A stretch of DNA of 64,000 nt from Olavius algarvensis Delta 4 endosymbiont (GCA_905176665.1 CAJINA010000119.1:124001-188000), one strand, 5' to 3'; shown: positions 35,986 to 44,970, counted from the stretch's first letter. Numbers and translations are program-made. Notes: a model not told the origin generated them from the sequence alone.

Positions 35986-36872
35986 CCTGTTTCGCCGATA
36001 TGACGTGCATTGCGGTCCTCAATGATGATCTTGCCATCAATGGTGGCGCCGCCATTGAGTTCCAGAAGCAGGTGTTTACCGATCCGCCGACCCACCCGGG
36101 CAAAGGGTGCCCAGAAATCCACCTGGCCGATGCCGTCGGCCACCGTGCTGCTGTCGTCCAACCGGAAGCGATACGAGCGGTAGGCGCCACCAAGCCCCAA
36201 TACCCAATTTTCATTGGGACGGTAGGTCAACTCCAGGCCAGCCGGGCCTACCGGTCCGGCTTCGAATGGATTGGTAAGCTGCAGTTGATCGCCGATTTTC
36301 CAGTCGACCACCGGGAACAGGTACCCTTCGGTCTGCCCCAGGCGCTCGAATACACCGCCACCGAGCCCCAGTGTCAGGCTGGGTGTAATGGCATAGGCCG
36401 CCATCAGCGCAGTACCATAGGACAGGGATTCACCGGCTTCAGCCCCGGTGGCGCCGGCAATCTCAACCGACGGGATAAGCCCGAAACGCCACTGGTTTCC
36501 GGGCATGTAAAAAACAGGAACGCTTAAACCCGGACGGTATATCTCGTCCCACAGGTCAATGCCCGCTAGTCTTTGCACCTCTGAAAAATCCTATTTTTCA
36601 TAATCGAACCGCAGACCCAGACCCACCATCCAATGCCGGTTGATCATGTGGTTGGTATTGAAGCGCAGAAAATGGCGCTGGACATCGAAACTGCCGCCGC
36701 TGTCCAGATCGGCGCTCACCTGGTAGAGGGGGGTGTAGGACAGGGTGTAGCGGGTACGGGCCGGCGGTTGACCGGATGCTTTGGCTTGTTCCGCAGCCTG
36801 GATGGGATGGGCTGCCAGAACGCAGACGAGAACTATCAAAAAAGCGGACTGGAAGTGGCGTGGGGTTTTCAT
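35937..36872 (-). pseudogene. Outer-membrane beta-barrel protein (DUF6268-like) with an in-frame TAG
   Basis: The reading frame runs from 36872 to 35937 and would encode about 311 residues: a signal peptide (about 1-27, ...IQAAEQ), then alternating amphipathic strands (RYTLSYTPLYQVSADL, HWMVGLGLRFDYE, TLGLGGGVFERLG) and a C-terminal Phe typical of outer-membrane barrels. A single TAG at 36591-36593, after FDYEK, splits it. The frame is identical on both sides (DFSEVQRLAG follows), so one base change accounts for the break. It may be a young pseudogene or a sequencing error. The family name is tentative. Confidence 0.7.
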
Positions 36873-37083
36873 GAGCTCTCCGCGGATTACATCACGGTTA
36901 ATGGTTTAAATTAAAGCGTTTACTACACCGGCCTTGCGCGTTCGTCGAGAGAAAATTTCTAATAAAAGGTAAATCACCATAAAATGTGATATACATTGGA
37001 AAGCTTGGCGCGTTGATTCTCAGGCTTTGCGCATAGACAGCCACTCTAATAGAATCCTGACCACCGGCTAACAAGGGGGTAGG

Positions 37084-38031
37084 ATGGAAACAATAAAAAT
37101 AGGCATTGCCAGCTGCCTGCTGGGCAACCCAGTCCGTTGGAACGGCGGCCATAAGCTCGATCGTTTCATTGTCCACACCCTGGGCCAGCACATCGATTTT
37201 GTTCCGGTCTGTCCCGAATCCGAGTGCGGCCTGGGGATCCCGCGTGACACCATGCACCTGGCCGGGGATCCGGCCGCCCCCCGCCTGGTAACGACCAAGA
37301 CCGGTGAAGACAAGACGGCACAGATGCAGCGCTGGGCCAAAAAACGTCTGAAGGCACTAGACGAAGAAGCGTTATGCGGGTATATTTTCAAGACGAAATC
37401 ACCCAGCAACGGCATGCGCAAGTTAAAGGTGTTCGCCACCCGCGAGCAGATTTTTTACAATGGGGTCGGCATCTATGCCCGGATGGTCATGGACCGTTAT
37501 CCAAACCTGCCGGTGATCGATGACGGGATGCTGCACGATCCTGGTCTGCGGGCCAACTTCATAGAACAAATATTTACGCTGCGACGCTGGCGGGAGGTGC
37601 TGGCCAAACGAAAAACCGTCGGTCGCCTGGTCTACTTTCATACCCGGCAAAAACTGCTGATCATGTCTCACAGCCAGAAGCACTACCGTGAAATGGGTAA
37701 ACTGGTAGCCGCGGGCAAATCCCTGCCGCTAGGCCAGCTGTATGCCCGCTATGAAGACCTGCTGTTGGAGAGCCTGCGACTGAAGACCACCATCAAAAAG
37801 CACAGTAATGTCCTTTTGCATCTCTTGGGCTATTTTAAAAAACAGCTGTCAGCCGATGAAAAGCAAGAGATGCTGCAAGTCTTTGACAACTACCGGTCCG
37901 AACAGGTCCCCCTGATTGTCCCCATTACCCTGGTCAATCACTACGTACGAAAATATGATCAACCGTACCTCAAAGAACAAACATACTTAAACCCCCACCC
38001 ACTGGATCTAAAGCTACGGAGCAGTTTTTAA
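37084..38031 (+). CDS. DUF523-DUF1722 fusion protein
   Basis: A 315-residue protein with an N-terminal DUF523 domain (about 5-140; SCLLGNPVRWNGGHK, VCPESECGLGIPRD) and a C-terminal DUF1722/YbgA domain (about 190-310; LVYFHTRQKLLIMSHSQKHYREMG). Stand-alone DUF523 proteins include TudS, an iron-sulfur 2-thiouracil desulfidase. The cluster-associated SPSCG motif reads SPSNG (residues 106-110) here, so a cluster ligand appears lost. It is followed one base later by the NAD(P)-binding gene, so the two are one operon. Confidence 0.85.
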   Translation: METIKIGIASCLLGNPVRWNGGHKLDRFIVHTLGQHIDFVPVCPESECGLGIPRDTMHLAGDPAAPRLVTTKTGEDKTAQMQRWAKKRLKALDEEALCGYIFKTKSPSNGMRKLKVFATREQIFYNGVGIYARMVMDRYPNLPVIDDGMLHDPGLRANFIEQIFTLRRWREVLAKRKTVGRLVYFHTRQKLLIMSHSQKHYREMGKLVAAGKSLPLGQLYARYEDLLLESLRLKTTIKKHSNVLLHLLGYFKKQLSADEKQEMLQVFDNYRSEQVPLIVPITLVNHYVRKYDQPYLKEQTYLNPHPLDLKLRSSF

Positions 38032-38032
38032 A

Positions 38033-39601
38033 ATGCCTTCCAAGCCGATCAATACCCAGACTGGAAATCCAGACAAGGTAGACCCGATCCTGGTTGCCGG
38101 CGCCACCGGCTATGTCGGTGGGCGCCTGATTCCTAAATTGCTGGAAGCCGGCTACCGGGTGCGGGCCATGGGCCGTTCGCTCGAAAAGCTGGCCGGCCGC
38201 AGCTGGGCCGGGCAACCCGGTGTCGAGCTATTCGCCGGTGATGTGATGGATCTGGCCGTGCTGACGCAGGCCACCGACGGTTGTCGCACGGCGTATTATC
38301 TCGTGCATTCCATGCTGTCCGGTAAAGGGCAGTTCGCAGAAGCCGACCGGCAGGCTGCCCGGAACATGACGGCCGCGGCCGCGGCTGCTGGTCTGGAACG
38401 CATCATCTACCTGGGCGGGCTGGCCGAAAGCGAGATGCCGGCCAGCAAGCACCTGCGTTCCCGCCTTGAAGTTGGACACATCCTCCAATCAGGGCCGGTG
38501 CCGACCACCCATCTGCGAACCCCGGTGATATTAGGCTCCGGCAGTGCTTCATTTGAAATTTTACGCTATCTGGTCGATCGCCTGCCGGTCATGATTACCC
38601 CCCGCTGGCTGCGTTCACGCAACCAGCCCATTGCCATTCGTAATGTACTCGGATACCTGGTCGGCTGTCTTGCACAGCCGGCGACCATCGGAAAAACGTT
38701 CGATATCGGCGGTCCTGAAATCATGACCTACCAGGACCTGCTGCACCTGTATGCCCGGGAAGCCGGCTTGCGGCGGCGCCTGATTTTTCCGGTGCCGGTC
38801 CTGACCCCCAAGCTGAGTTCTTACTGGATTCACTTTGTGACCCCGGTTCCCGCGGCCATTGCCAGGCCTCTGGCCGAGGGGCTGACCAGCGAGGCGATTT
38901 GTACGGAAAATCACATCAGGGACTTGGTCCCCCAGAAACTGCTGACCTGCCGTGAGGCCATCCGCCTGGCTCTGGAGAGCGTGTCTCTGGAGCAGGTGGA
39001 CACCTGCTGGATGGATGCCGGTGCCGCGGTGGCCCCGGAGTGGGCCCGCTGCGGTGACGCGGAGTGGGCCGGCGGCACCATCATGCAATGCGGCTATCGG
39101 GTAGAACTGCAGGCCACCCCGGACCAGGTCTGGCAGCCCATTCAAAGGATCGGCGGCCGCACGGGATGGTATCATGCCAATTATCTATGGCATCTGCGAG
39201 GCCTGCTCGATCGTTTGGCAGGTGGGGTTGGTTTACGGCGCGGCCGGCGCAACCCGGAAAAGCTGGCGGCCGGAGATGCGCTCGATTTCTGGCGGGTTCT
39301 GGAAATCGTCCCCGGTCAGCGCCTCACGCTGCTGGCTGAAATGAAGACGCCCGGGGAAGCACTGCTGGATATTCAGGTAAACTCTTTGGGTACGGGACGA
39401 ACGGAATTGCGCCTGCTTTCACGGTTTTTACCCCGCGGTCTGTTCGGTATTTTATACTGGTACGGGCTCTATCCATTTCATGAATGGGTATTTTACGGCA
39501 TGCTAAAAGCCATTGCCGACCGCATTGGACGACCCCTTACAGACGGCCCGGTCCGGTTTACCCCGCGCATCAGTCCGGCCTGCGAGTTACCAACGGAATA
39601 A
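38033..39601 (+). CDS. NAD(P)-binding Rossmann protein with C-terminal DUF2867
   Basis: The 522-residue protein has an atypical short-chain-dehydrogenase / NAD(P)H-binding domain (GATGYVGG at 23-30; about 15-320) and a DUF2867 domain (about 335-505; GRTGWYHANYLWHLRGLLD, shown as region 376-394, and ALDFWRVLEI). Such fusions are common and of unknown substrate; related single-domain proteins act on nucleoside-diphosphate sugars, quinones or lipids. It is translationally coupled to the DUF523 gene and followed 64 bases later by a cytochrome lipoprotein gene. Confidence 0.85.
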   Translation: MPSKPINTQTGNPDKVDPILVAGATGYVGGRLIPKLLEAGYRVRAMGRSLEKLAGRSWAGQPGVELFAGDVMDLAVLTQATDGCRTAYYLVHSMLSGKGQFAEADRQAARNMTAAAAAAGLERIIYLGGLAESEMPASKHLRSRLEVGHILQSGPVPTTHLRTPVILGSGSASFEILRYLVDRLPVMITPRWLRSRNQPIAIRNVLGYLVGCLAQPATIGKTFDIGGPEIMTYQDLLHLYAREAGLRRRLIFPVPVLTPKLSSYWIHFVTPVPAAIARPLAEGLTSEAICTENHIRDLVPQKLLTCREAIRLALESVSLEQVDTCWMDAGAAVAPEWARCGDAEWAGGTIMQCGYRVELQATPDQVWQPIQRIGGRTGWYHANYLWHLRGLLDRLAGGVGLRRGRRNPEKLAAGDALDFWRVLEIVPGQRLTLLAEMKTPGEALLDIQVNSLGTGRTELRLLSRFLPRGLFGILYWYGLYPFHEWVFYGMLKAIADRIGRPLTDGPVRFTPRISPACELPTE

Positions 39602-39665
39602 ACGCCCGGCCGGATCCAACGGGCTGTATATCCGCCGGCTTGCAACCCTGAAAAGGTGTCCCAAA

Positions 39666-40142
39666 ATGAAAGCATCGGTACTACTTGTTACCGCCCTTAT
39701 TCTGGCCGTGATGTGTCCCGCCTGCTACCCAAAGCGAATCGGGCCGCCGGGTGCGAATGGCAAACGCCTGACCTGGCCGGAGATGTCGTTCGAGCAGCGC
39801 AAGGCGCACATGGGAAATGAGGTGCTGCCGCGGGCAGCCGTGATTTTCAAGGGCTGGCGGCCGGAGCGCTATGCGGCGGTCAACTGCAGCCTGTGCCACG
39901 GCCAGGGCGCCCGGATCGGCATTTTTGCCATGCCCACATCCCATTTGCCGAGACTCAGCGGGGATTTCCTGCTGGGACCGGAATTTCAGAAACACCCCCA
40001 GACCACCCGCCTGAAACTGAACCGACTGGTGCCTGAGATTTCGGATGCGCTGGGCGTGAAACCGTTCAGTATCCTTTCCCGCAGGGGCTTTGGTTGCTAT
40101 TCCTGCCACCTGGGCCCTGACGGCCCTTTGTTCGGCAATTGA
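39666..40142 (+). CDS. Small dihaem c-type cytochrome, probable lipoprotein
   Basis: The 158-residue protein has a signal sequence with a possible lipobox (VMCPAC, Cys about 20) and two CXXCH motifs (CSLCH near residue 78 and CYSCH near 144). It should be anchored in a membrane facing the periplasm and carry electrons or bind a ligand. I do not recognise a named family. AAGGTG precedes the ATG at 39666. It follows the NAD(P)-binding gene. Confidence 0.75.
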   Translation: MKASVLLVTALILAVMCPACYPKRIGPPGANGKRLTWPEMSFEQRKAHMGNEVLPRAAVIFKGWRPERYAAVNCSLCHGQGARIGIFAMPTSHLPRLSGDFLLGPEFQKHPQTTRLKLNRLVPEISDALGVKPFSILSRRGFGCYSCHLGPDGPLFGN

Positions 40143-40334
40143 CCCTTTGACGGTCGGCCACCCAGATTGATAGGTTTTACCCCTCATCCCGCTGTTAGTC
40201 ATCTCGTATTGCACTGACCGCCATCGTTCCTAAATTTACAGCATGTAAGGAATACTCTAAGAGGCCGCAAGGGAAACGCGACCGAGACCGTTGCGGCCGG
40301 ATACCTTAAAGCCTCGGTTGACGGGAAGGGTAAC

Positions 40335-40502
40335 ATGCCAAGAACCAATGAAACCATCAAACGCATCACCGACGATTCCGGGGAAGACTACTACTGCCCG
40401 GTCGGCCTGCAGCCCGATGCCGACCCTGAAGTCGATGTCGATTCCTGCGTCGAAGTCTCAACCGTTGAACGCTATGCGAGCAATCTAAATTCAAACGATT
40501 GA
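40335..40502 (+). CDS. Small acidic protein of unknown function
   Basis: A 55-residue frame preceded by GGGAAGGG at a workable distance. It is acidic and carries two cysteines (DDSGEDYYCPVG and DVDSCVEVS). The codon choice matches neighbouring genes. No family is recognised. It begins a run of small redox- or metal-looking genes up to 41827. Confidence 0.55.
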   Translation: MPRTNETIKRITDDSGEDYYCPVGLQPDADPEVDVDSCVEVSTVERYASNLNSND

Positions 40503-40584
40503 TATAACCTCACCGGCAGCGGCGTGACAAATGTGAAGACCGTATGTCATCGACGTTGTGCGGTGAACAAAGGGGAGTGCCAAC

Positions 40585-40920
40585 ATGAACGACAGATTGA
40601 AAGGTGTCATCGAAAATATCGGGACCGAATACAAATCGAAAATTCTAAGAGGATCCCGTCACTACGTTGAGGTTAGCATTGGTCAGCGGGCCGCCGACCT
40701 CGGGTACCCTGAGTTGGATGACCCGTATCGGAAAACGTTTGCGGTAGTTCCGCTGAGGGAACCCGAACCCGGGATGAAGGTCCGCATCGACGGTAGAACA
40801 TTTGTCGATTATGCTGAATATGAGTCCGGCATTGCCGTACCGGGTTACCTGGCCCGGAAAGCTGGAAAAGAATACAGTACCTTTGTACCCCAGGACAGCA
40901 TGATCTGTAACTATTCCTAA
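40585..40920 (+). CDS. Conserved-looking protein of unknown function
   Basis: A 111-residue soluble protein with a good AGGGGAG site before the ATG. It has no signal peptide, membrane helix or recognised motif; a beta-rich C-terminal half is suggested by the spacing of hydrophobic residues. A strong hairpin follows its stop, so its transcript may end there. Confidence 0.65.
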   Translation: MNDRLKGVIENIGTEYKSKILRGSRHYVEVSIGQRAADLGYPELDDPYRKTFAVVPLREPEPGMKVRIDGRTFVDYAEYESGIAVPGYLARKAGKEYSTFVPQDSMICNYS

Positions 40921-40924
40921 CCGA

Positions 40925-40966
40925 GGCGGCTGTTGTGGCCGGCGGTCAGGCCGGCCGTGCGCCGCC
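40925..40966. terminator. Nested GC-rich hairpin, possible terminator
   Basis: GGCGGC (40925-40930) pairs with GCCGCC (40961-40966), and inside it GGCCGGC (40937-40943) pairs with GCCGGCC (40950-40956). TCCTTTTG follows a few bases later. It lies 5 bases after a stop codon. The T-run is short and offset, so termination strength is uncertain. Confidence 0.5.
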
Positions 40967-41181
40967 AGGGGTCCTTTTGCCCGGATTGACAGGCCTCGGT
41001 GCCGGATATAGTTTGTAATATTATGGTGTGGCCGGAATAAGCGGTTTGTTGATCTGTCCCGCCGGCAACCCGTAAACCCGGGTTGCCACCCGAACACATC
41101 TGGTCCGTGAAGAACGCCGCACTTGCTGAATCCGATCTGGAAAATAAAGCGATTGCGCGTTTACATTAAAGGAGGTTCAAA

Positions 41182-41502
41182 ATGAGTGTCCCCGAACGAG
41201 CTATGGTAGATGAAGTTTACCGGAAAGTAACTGATGGCGCTGCCCTTTTGGTATGTGCCTATGACGATGATGACAAATTCCGTGGCGTACACCTCGAGGG
41301 GGCTGTTTCCATGGCGGAATTTAAAACAAAACTATCCGGTCTTGATAAAAACCAGGAAATTTTCTTCTACTGTGCCTGAAATGGAGAAGCCAGTGCCGCC
41401 GGTCAGGCGGAAAATTACACCAAAGAAGGCTTCACCAACGCCAAGGTGCTCGGCGGCGGTGTAGCGGCCTGGAAATCAGCCGGGTACGCCATGGTATCCT
41501 GA
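41182..41502 (+). CDS. Selenocysteine-containing rhodanese-like protein (UGA at codon 66)
   Basis: A 106-residue single rhodanese domain if the in-frame TGA at 41377-41379 is read as selenocysteine. The region reads IFFYCA-(U)-NGEASAAGQA, then LGGGVAAWKSAGY, which is the rhodanese active-site loop and C-terminal signature; the U falls where related proteins have the catalytic Cys (YCACP). Downstream sequence stays in frame to a TGA at 41500-41502. A hairpin with a GGUC-containing loop follows the UGA at bacterial-SECIS distance. AGGAGG precedes the start. It would transfer sulfur or act as a thiol/selenol redox protein in the cytoplasm. If UGA were a true stop, the product would be a 65-residue domain without its active site. 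Confidence 0.82.
41396..41410 (+). promoter_or_regulatory. bSECIS-like hairpin after the in-frame UGA
   Basis: CCGCC (41396-41400) and GGCGG (41406-41410) form a perfect stem around the loop GGTCA. The loop guanines lie about 24 bases from the U of the UGA, close to the spacing of the loop G-U pair in E. coli fdhF, whose SECIS loop also contains GGUC. Confidence 0.7.
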
Positions 41503-41584
41503 CTTGGATGAAGTCACCGGGCCGAGCAAAAGTTGAGGCAGTTGCCCGGCCTGCACCATGCTTCGACGACAGGAGGTGAACAAC

Positions 41585-41827
41585 ATGCCCAAAAGACATT
41601 CTGGAAAGACTTTCATCATAGACCTTGAAAAAGTAAACAGGCTTAACAGCAACGGCTGTCCGGCCTGCGGCCATAAATTCAACCTGGGAGATACGGCGGT
41701 CTGGGCTTGTGGTGCCTGGGAGGGCGGTGCCCGGGTGATTCACGAGCAGGACGCGGTTTACGACCACCGGACCAATGGGTTTATTGAACGAAAATGCTAT
41801 TCCGCCAAACTGGACCGGTTTCCTTGA
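41585..41827 (+). CDS. Small zinc-ribbon-like protein of unknown function
   Basis: An 80-residue basic protein with four cysteines (CPAC at about 23-26, then single Cys in WACGA and RKCYS) that could hold zinc. AGGAGG sits 7 bases before the ATG at 41585. It follows the selenoprotein gene by about 80 bases and may be co-transcribed with it. No named family is recognised. Confidence 0.65.
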   Translation: MPKRHSGKTFIIDLEKVNRLNSNGCPACGHKFNLGDTAVWACGAWEGGARVIHEQDAVYDHRTNGFIERKCYSAKLDRFP

Positions 41828-42162
41828 AAGGTTCACTCCCCGGGAGTTGGCTGTACATAGTTAACCCTGCTTGAATCCCTGCCCGCATGGCTGCCCGTGA
41901 GACTGGTGGTGAAAGGGCCGGAACTCGCCAGCAAATGAGGTTGAACCCGCCGAGCGGCCTGACAGGCAACACCCAGGGTGTTGCCGTCCGTGTCAGGCGA
42001 GCGCCAGCAATTCGTACGGTACCCTCTCATTAGCTAAACTACACTTGCCGTTCGGCATTCATTTGCCAAATAAAAACAGCGCGATTTGACTCTTGCCGGC
42101 CGGTCTGGTATCCAACCCCGAATCACATCTTCTTTGACTTACCAACTCGAAAGCGATGCACC
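41828..42162. other. Intergenic region with a nested inverted repeat
   Basis: About 335 bases before the RND exporter gene. The only clear structure is the nested palindrome at 41958-41997; no gene is seen. Confidence 0.5.
41958..41997. repeat. Nested palindrome / cruciform-like structure
   Basis: An inner perfect palindrome, GGCAACACCC-A-GGGTGTTGCC (41965-41985), is enclosed by CCTGACA (41958-41964) and TGTCAGG (41991-41997). No T-run follows. It could form a cruciform, an RNA hairpin or a large operator. Confidence 0.65.
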
Positions 42163-44694
42163 ATGTCTCACTTTGCACAGTGGTACCAGAAGTCTGTCCT
42201 CGATCGGCCGCTACGGGTCATCCTGGGCCTGATAGTGGTCATATCGATCCTGGGATACAAAGCCCGGGACTTCAAGGTTGACGCTTCGGCGGAAACGCTC
42301 CTGCTTGAAAATGACCAGGACCTGCACTATGCCCGCCAGGTGAGCGCCCGCTACGGCACCAGTGACTTTCTCATTGTGGCCTATGCCCCTAAAGAGGGGG
42401 ATCTCTTTTCAAAAACCACCCTGCAGAACCTGCGCAGCCTCAAAGCGGAACTGCAAAAACTGGAGCGGGTTTCATCGGTGTTGTCGATTCTTGATGTACC
42501 TCTGTTCGAAAGCCCGCCCCTGACATACGCCGAGCTTTCCGAAGGCGCCCGTACGCTCGATTCACCGAAAACCGACCGCAAGTTGGCCCGTGTCGAGTTC
42601 CGGGACAGTCCCTTTTACCGCGACCTGCTTGTCAGCCGGGACATGCAGACCATTGCTCTGGTCGTCAACCTCAAACGGGATCATATTTACCGGCAGTTGA
42701 TCGAAAAGCGCAACGGATACCTGCAGCAGCGCGATCGTGAGGGGCTCTCGCCGGATGAAGCCGGTGAATTGAAAAAGACGGTGAAACTGATCCGGGCCCA
42801 CCTGGACCGCATGAATGTGATCCAGCACCGGGACATTGCCGCCGTGCGAGCCATCATGGCTAAGTACCGCGACGGCGCGGCACTCTACCTGGGTGGGGTC
42901 AGCATGATTGCCGACGATATGATTTCCTTTATCAAGTCGGACCTCAAGGGCTTTGGACTGGGGGTTTTTTTTCTGCTGGTGGTTATGCTGGGGTTCATCT
43001 TCAGACGGATCCGCTGGGTGGTGCTGCCCATGCTCTGCTGCTTTCTCTCGGTAATTGCCATGATGGGCATCCTGGGCACTTTTGGCTGGGAAGTGACGGT
43101 GATATCCTCGAATTTCATATCCCTGCAGCTGATCATAACCCTGGCCATCGTGGTTCACCTGATCGTTCGCTACCGCGAGTACCTGCGGGAAAACCCGGAC
43201 GGTGACCAGCGCACCCTGGTGGCCGACACGGTCCGCGCCAAGTTTACGCCCTGCCTGTATGCGGCCCTGACGACGATTGCCGGATTCAGCTCGCTGCTGT
43301 TTTGCGATATCAAGCCTGTCATTCATTTCGGCTGGATGATGAGTGCCGGCATCCTGGTTTCCCTGATTCTGACCTTCTTCCTGTTTCCGGCCTGCGTGGT
43401 CCTGCTGCCCAAAGAAGACCCGCCGGCCGGCAGCCGGCGGGTCAATTTCGCGTTCATCACGCTGCTGGCCGATTTTACCCGCAAAAGGGGCAACCTGGTG
43501 CTGGTTCTCACCCTGGTTCTATCCTTGCTGACAGTCGCGGGCCTCTACCGGTTGGTGGTGGAGAACAGTTTCATCGACTATTTCAAGGAATCCACGGAAA
43601 TATACCGCGGCATGAAGGTGATTGACCAGAAGCTCGGCGGCACCACCCCGCTGGATATCATCGTGCAGTTTGAGGATGCGGATCTGGCCGCGGAACCTGA
43701 GGAGGACCCGGATGCGTCTTACCTGGAGGACGAAGAAGACGCCGAGTTGATGGAGCTGCTCGACGAGGAGATGGAGGAGCAGAAAGACAAATACTGGTTT
43801 ATCGATGAGCGCCTGGAGACCATCGAAAAGGTGCACGACTATCTCGATGGCCTGCCGGAAACCGGCAAGGTGCTCTCGTTCGGTACGCTCCTCAAACTGG
43901 CCCGCAACCTGCGCAAAGGCGCCGCCCTGGACAGTTTTGAAACGAATGTTTTTTACACCAAGCTCCCGGACAAGTACAAAGACTTGATCGTAAAGCCCTA
44001 TGTGTCCTTCGAGGCCAACGAGGCCCGCTTTTCAGTGCGCATCAAGGATTCCCTGAAAACCCTCAAACGGGATGCCCTGTTGAAGCAGATCCGGTATGAC
44101 CTGATCCACGAGCTGCAGCTGGATCCTGACCGGGTAAAGATTGCCGGCGCGATGGTGCTGTATAACAATATGCTGAAGAGCCTGTTTGCTTCGCAGATCA
44201 AAACCATCGGGGTCGTGGCCCTGGCGCTGCTGGTGATGTTCCTGGTGTTGTTCCGATCCCTGAAACTGGCCTTGATTGCCCTGTTCCCGAACCTGTTTGC
44301 ATCCGGCGCGGTCCTGGGGGTGATGGGCTGGCTCAATATTCCCCTGGATATGATGACCATTACCATTGCCGCCATCAGTATCGGCATTGCCGTCGATGAT
44401 ACCATTCACTACATCTACCGCTTTCAGGAAGAGATCCGGAAAGATGGGGATTACTACCAGACCCTCTATCGCTGTCACGGAACCATTGGGCACGCGATGT
44501 ACTTCACCTCGGTTACCATTATCATCGGTTTTTCCATTCTGGTCTTTTCAAATTTTTGGCCGACCATCTACTTCGGTCTTTTCACTGGCCTGGCCATGTT
44601 TATCGCCCTGGTAGCCGCCCTGACCCTGCTGCCGCAGCTGCTGGTCCTGGTGAAACCTTTTGGCAACGGGGTTATGGAAGCCAAGACAACCTGA
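42163..44694 (+). CDS. RND-superfamily exporter (MMPL/HpnN-like)
   Basis: The 843-residue inner-membrane protein has the two-fold RND layout: a helix near 17-35, a large periplasmic loop (about 40-255), helices 260-420, a second helix at 440-465, a second loop (about 470-700) and helices 705-835. ISIGIAVDDTIHYIYRFQEE is the second-half helix-4 motif with its proton-relay acidic residues. It is related to predicted exporters of lipids or hopanoids. An acidic insert of about 40 residues (around 505-545) interrupts the second loop. No membrane-fusion protein is adjacent. Confidence 0.9.
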   Translation: MSHFAQWYQKSVLDRPLRVILGLIVVISILGYKARDFKVDASAETLLLENDQDLHYARQVSARYGTSDFLIVAYAPKEGDLFSKTTLQNLRSLKAELQKLERVSSVLSILDVPLFESPPLTYAELSEGARTLDSPKTDRKLARVEFRDSPFYRDLLVSRDMQTIALVVNLKRDHIYRQLIEKRNGYLQQRDREGLSPDEAGELKKTVKLIRAHLDRMNVIQHRDIAAVRAIMAKYRDGAALYLGGVSMIADDMISFIKSDLKGFGLGVFFLLVVMLGFIFRRIRWVVLPMLCCFLSVIAMMGILGTFGWEVTVISSNFISLQLIITLAIVVHLIVRYREYLRENPDGDQRTLVADTVRAKFTPCLYAALTTIAGFSSLLFCDIKPVIHFGWMMSAGILVSLILTFFLFPACVVLLPKEDPPAGSRRVNFAFITLLADFTRKRGNLVLVLTLVLSLLTVAGLYRLVVENSFIDYFKESTEIYRGMKVIDQKLGGTTPLDIIVQFEDADLAAEPEEDPDASYLEDEEDAELMELLDEEMEEQKDKYWFIDERLETIEKVHDYLDGLPETGKVLSFGTLLKLARNLRKGAALDSFETNVFYTKLPDKYKDLIVKPYVSFEANEARFSVRIKDSLKTLKRDALLKQIRYDLIHELQLDPDRVKIAGAMVLYNNMLKSLFASQIKTIGVVALALLVMFLVLFRSLKLALIALFPNLFASGAVLGVMGWLNIPLDMMTITIAAISIGIAVDDTIHYIYRFQEEIRKDGDYYQTLYRCHGTIGHAMYFTSVTIIIGFSILVFSNFWPTIYFGLFTGLAMFIALVAALTLLPQLLVLVKPFGNGVMEAKTT

Positions 44695-44836
44695 GTTTTC
44701 CTCAAGGTTGTATAAAAACATGACAAAGTGGAGATAAGGGTATGCAATTAGATCAATTATAGAGACTATCCAGATGCTGCCTGGAGTCGCCAGGCGGCGA
44801 ATTCAAGGGATCGGGCCAATTTCGTCATGCTTTTTA

Positions 44837-44857
44837 CCCTCCGGGAAAGCCGGAGGG
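44837..44857. repeat. Hairpin upstream of the chorismate mutase gene
   Basis: CCCTCCGG and CCGGAGGG form a perfect 8-bp stem around GAAAG. It is not followed by T residues in either direction. It lies about 115 bases before aroH and may be a leader structure or a passive hairpin. Confidence 0.45.
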
Positions 44858-44970
44858 CTCCAGATCCTGCGTTGTCAAAGGTTCGCGGTAGTACACTACA
44901 ACTTCACCCTTTCCGCCATGACTCTGAAGCCCTCCAACTTTTGCAACGTTGGGATTTAGAAGGAGCTGTT

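Noticed and set aside
36970..36990. ATCAC-N8-GTGAT near the DUF523 gene as a CRP-type site
   Set aside because: The arms are oriented the wrong way round for CRP (TGTGA-N6-TCACA) and are short.
41958..41997. Integron attC site
   Set aside because: The core RYYYAAC/GTTRRRY ends are absent and no integrase is nearby.
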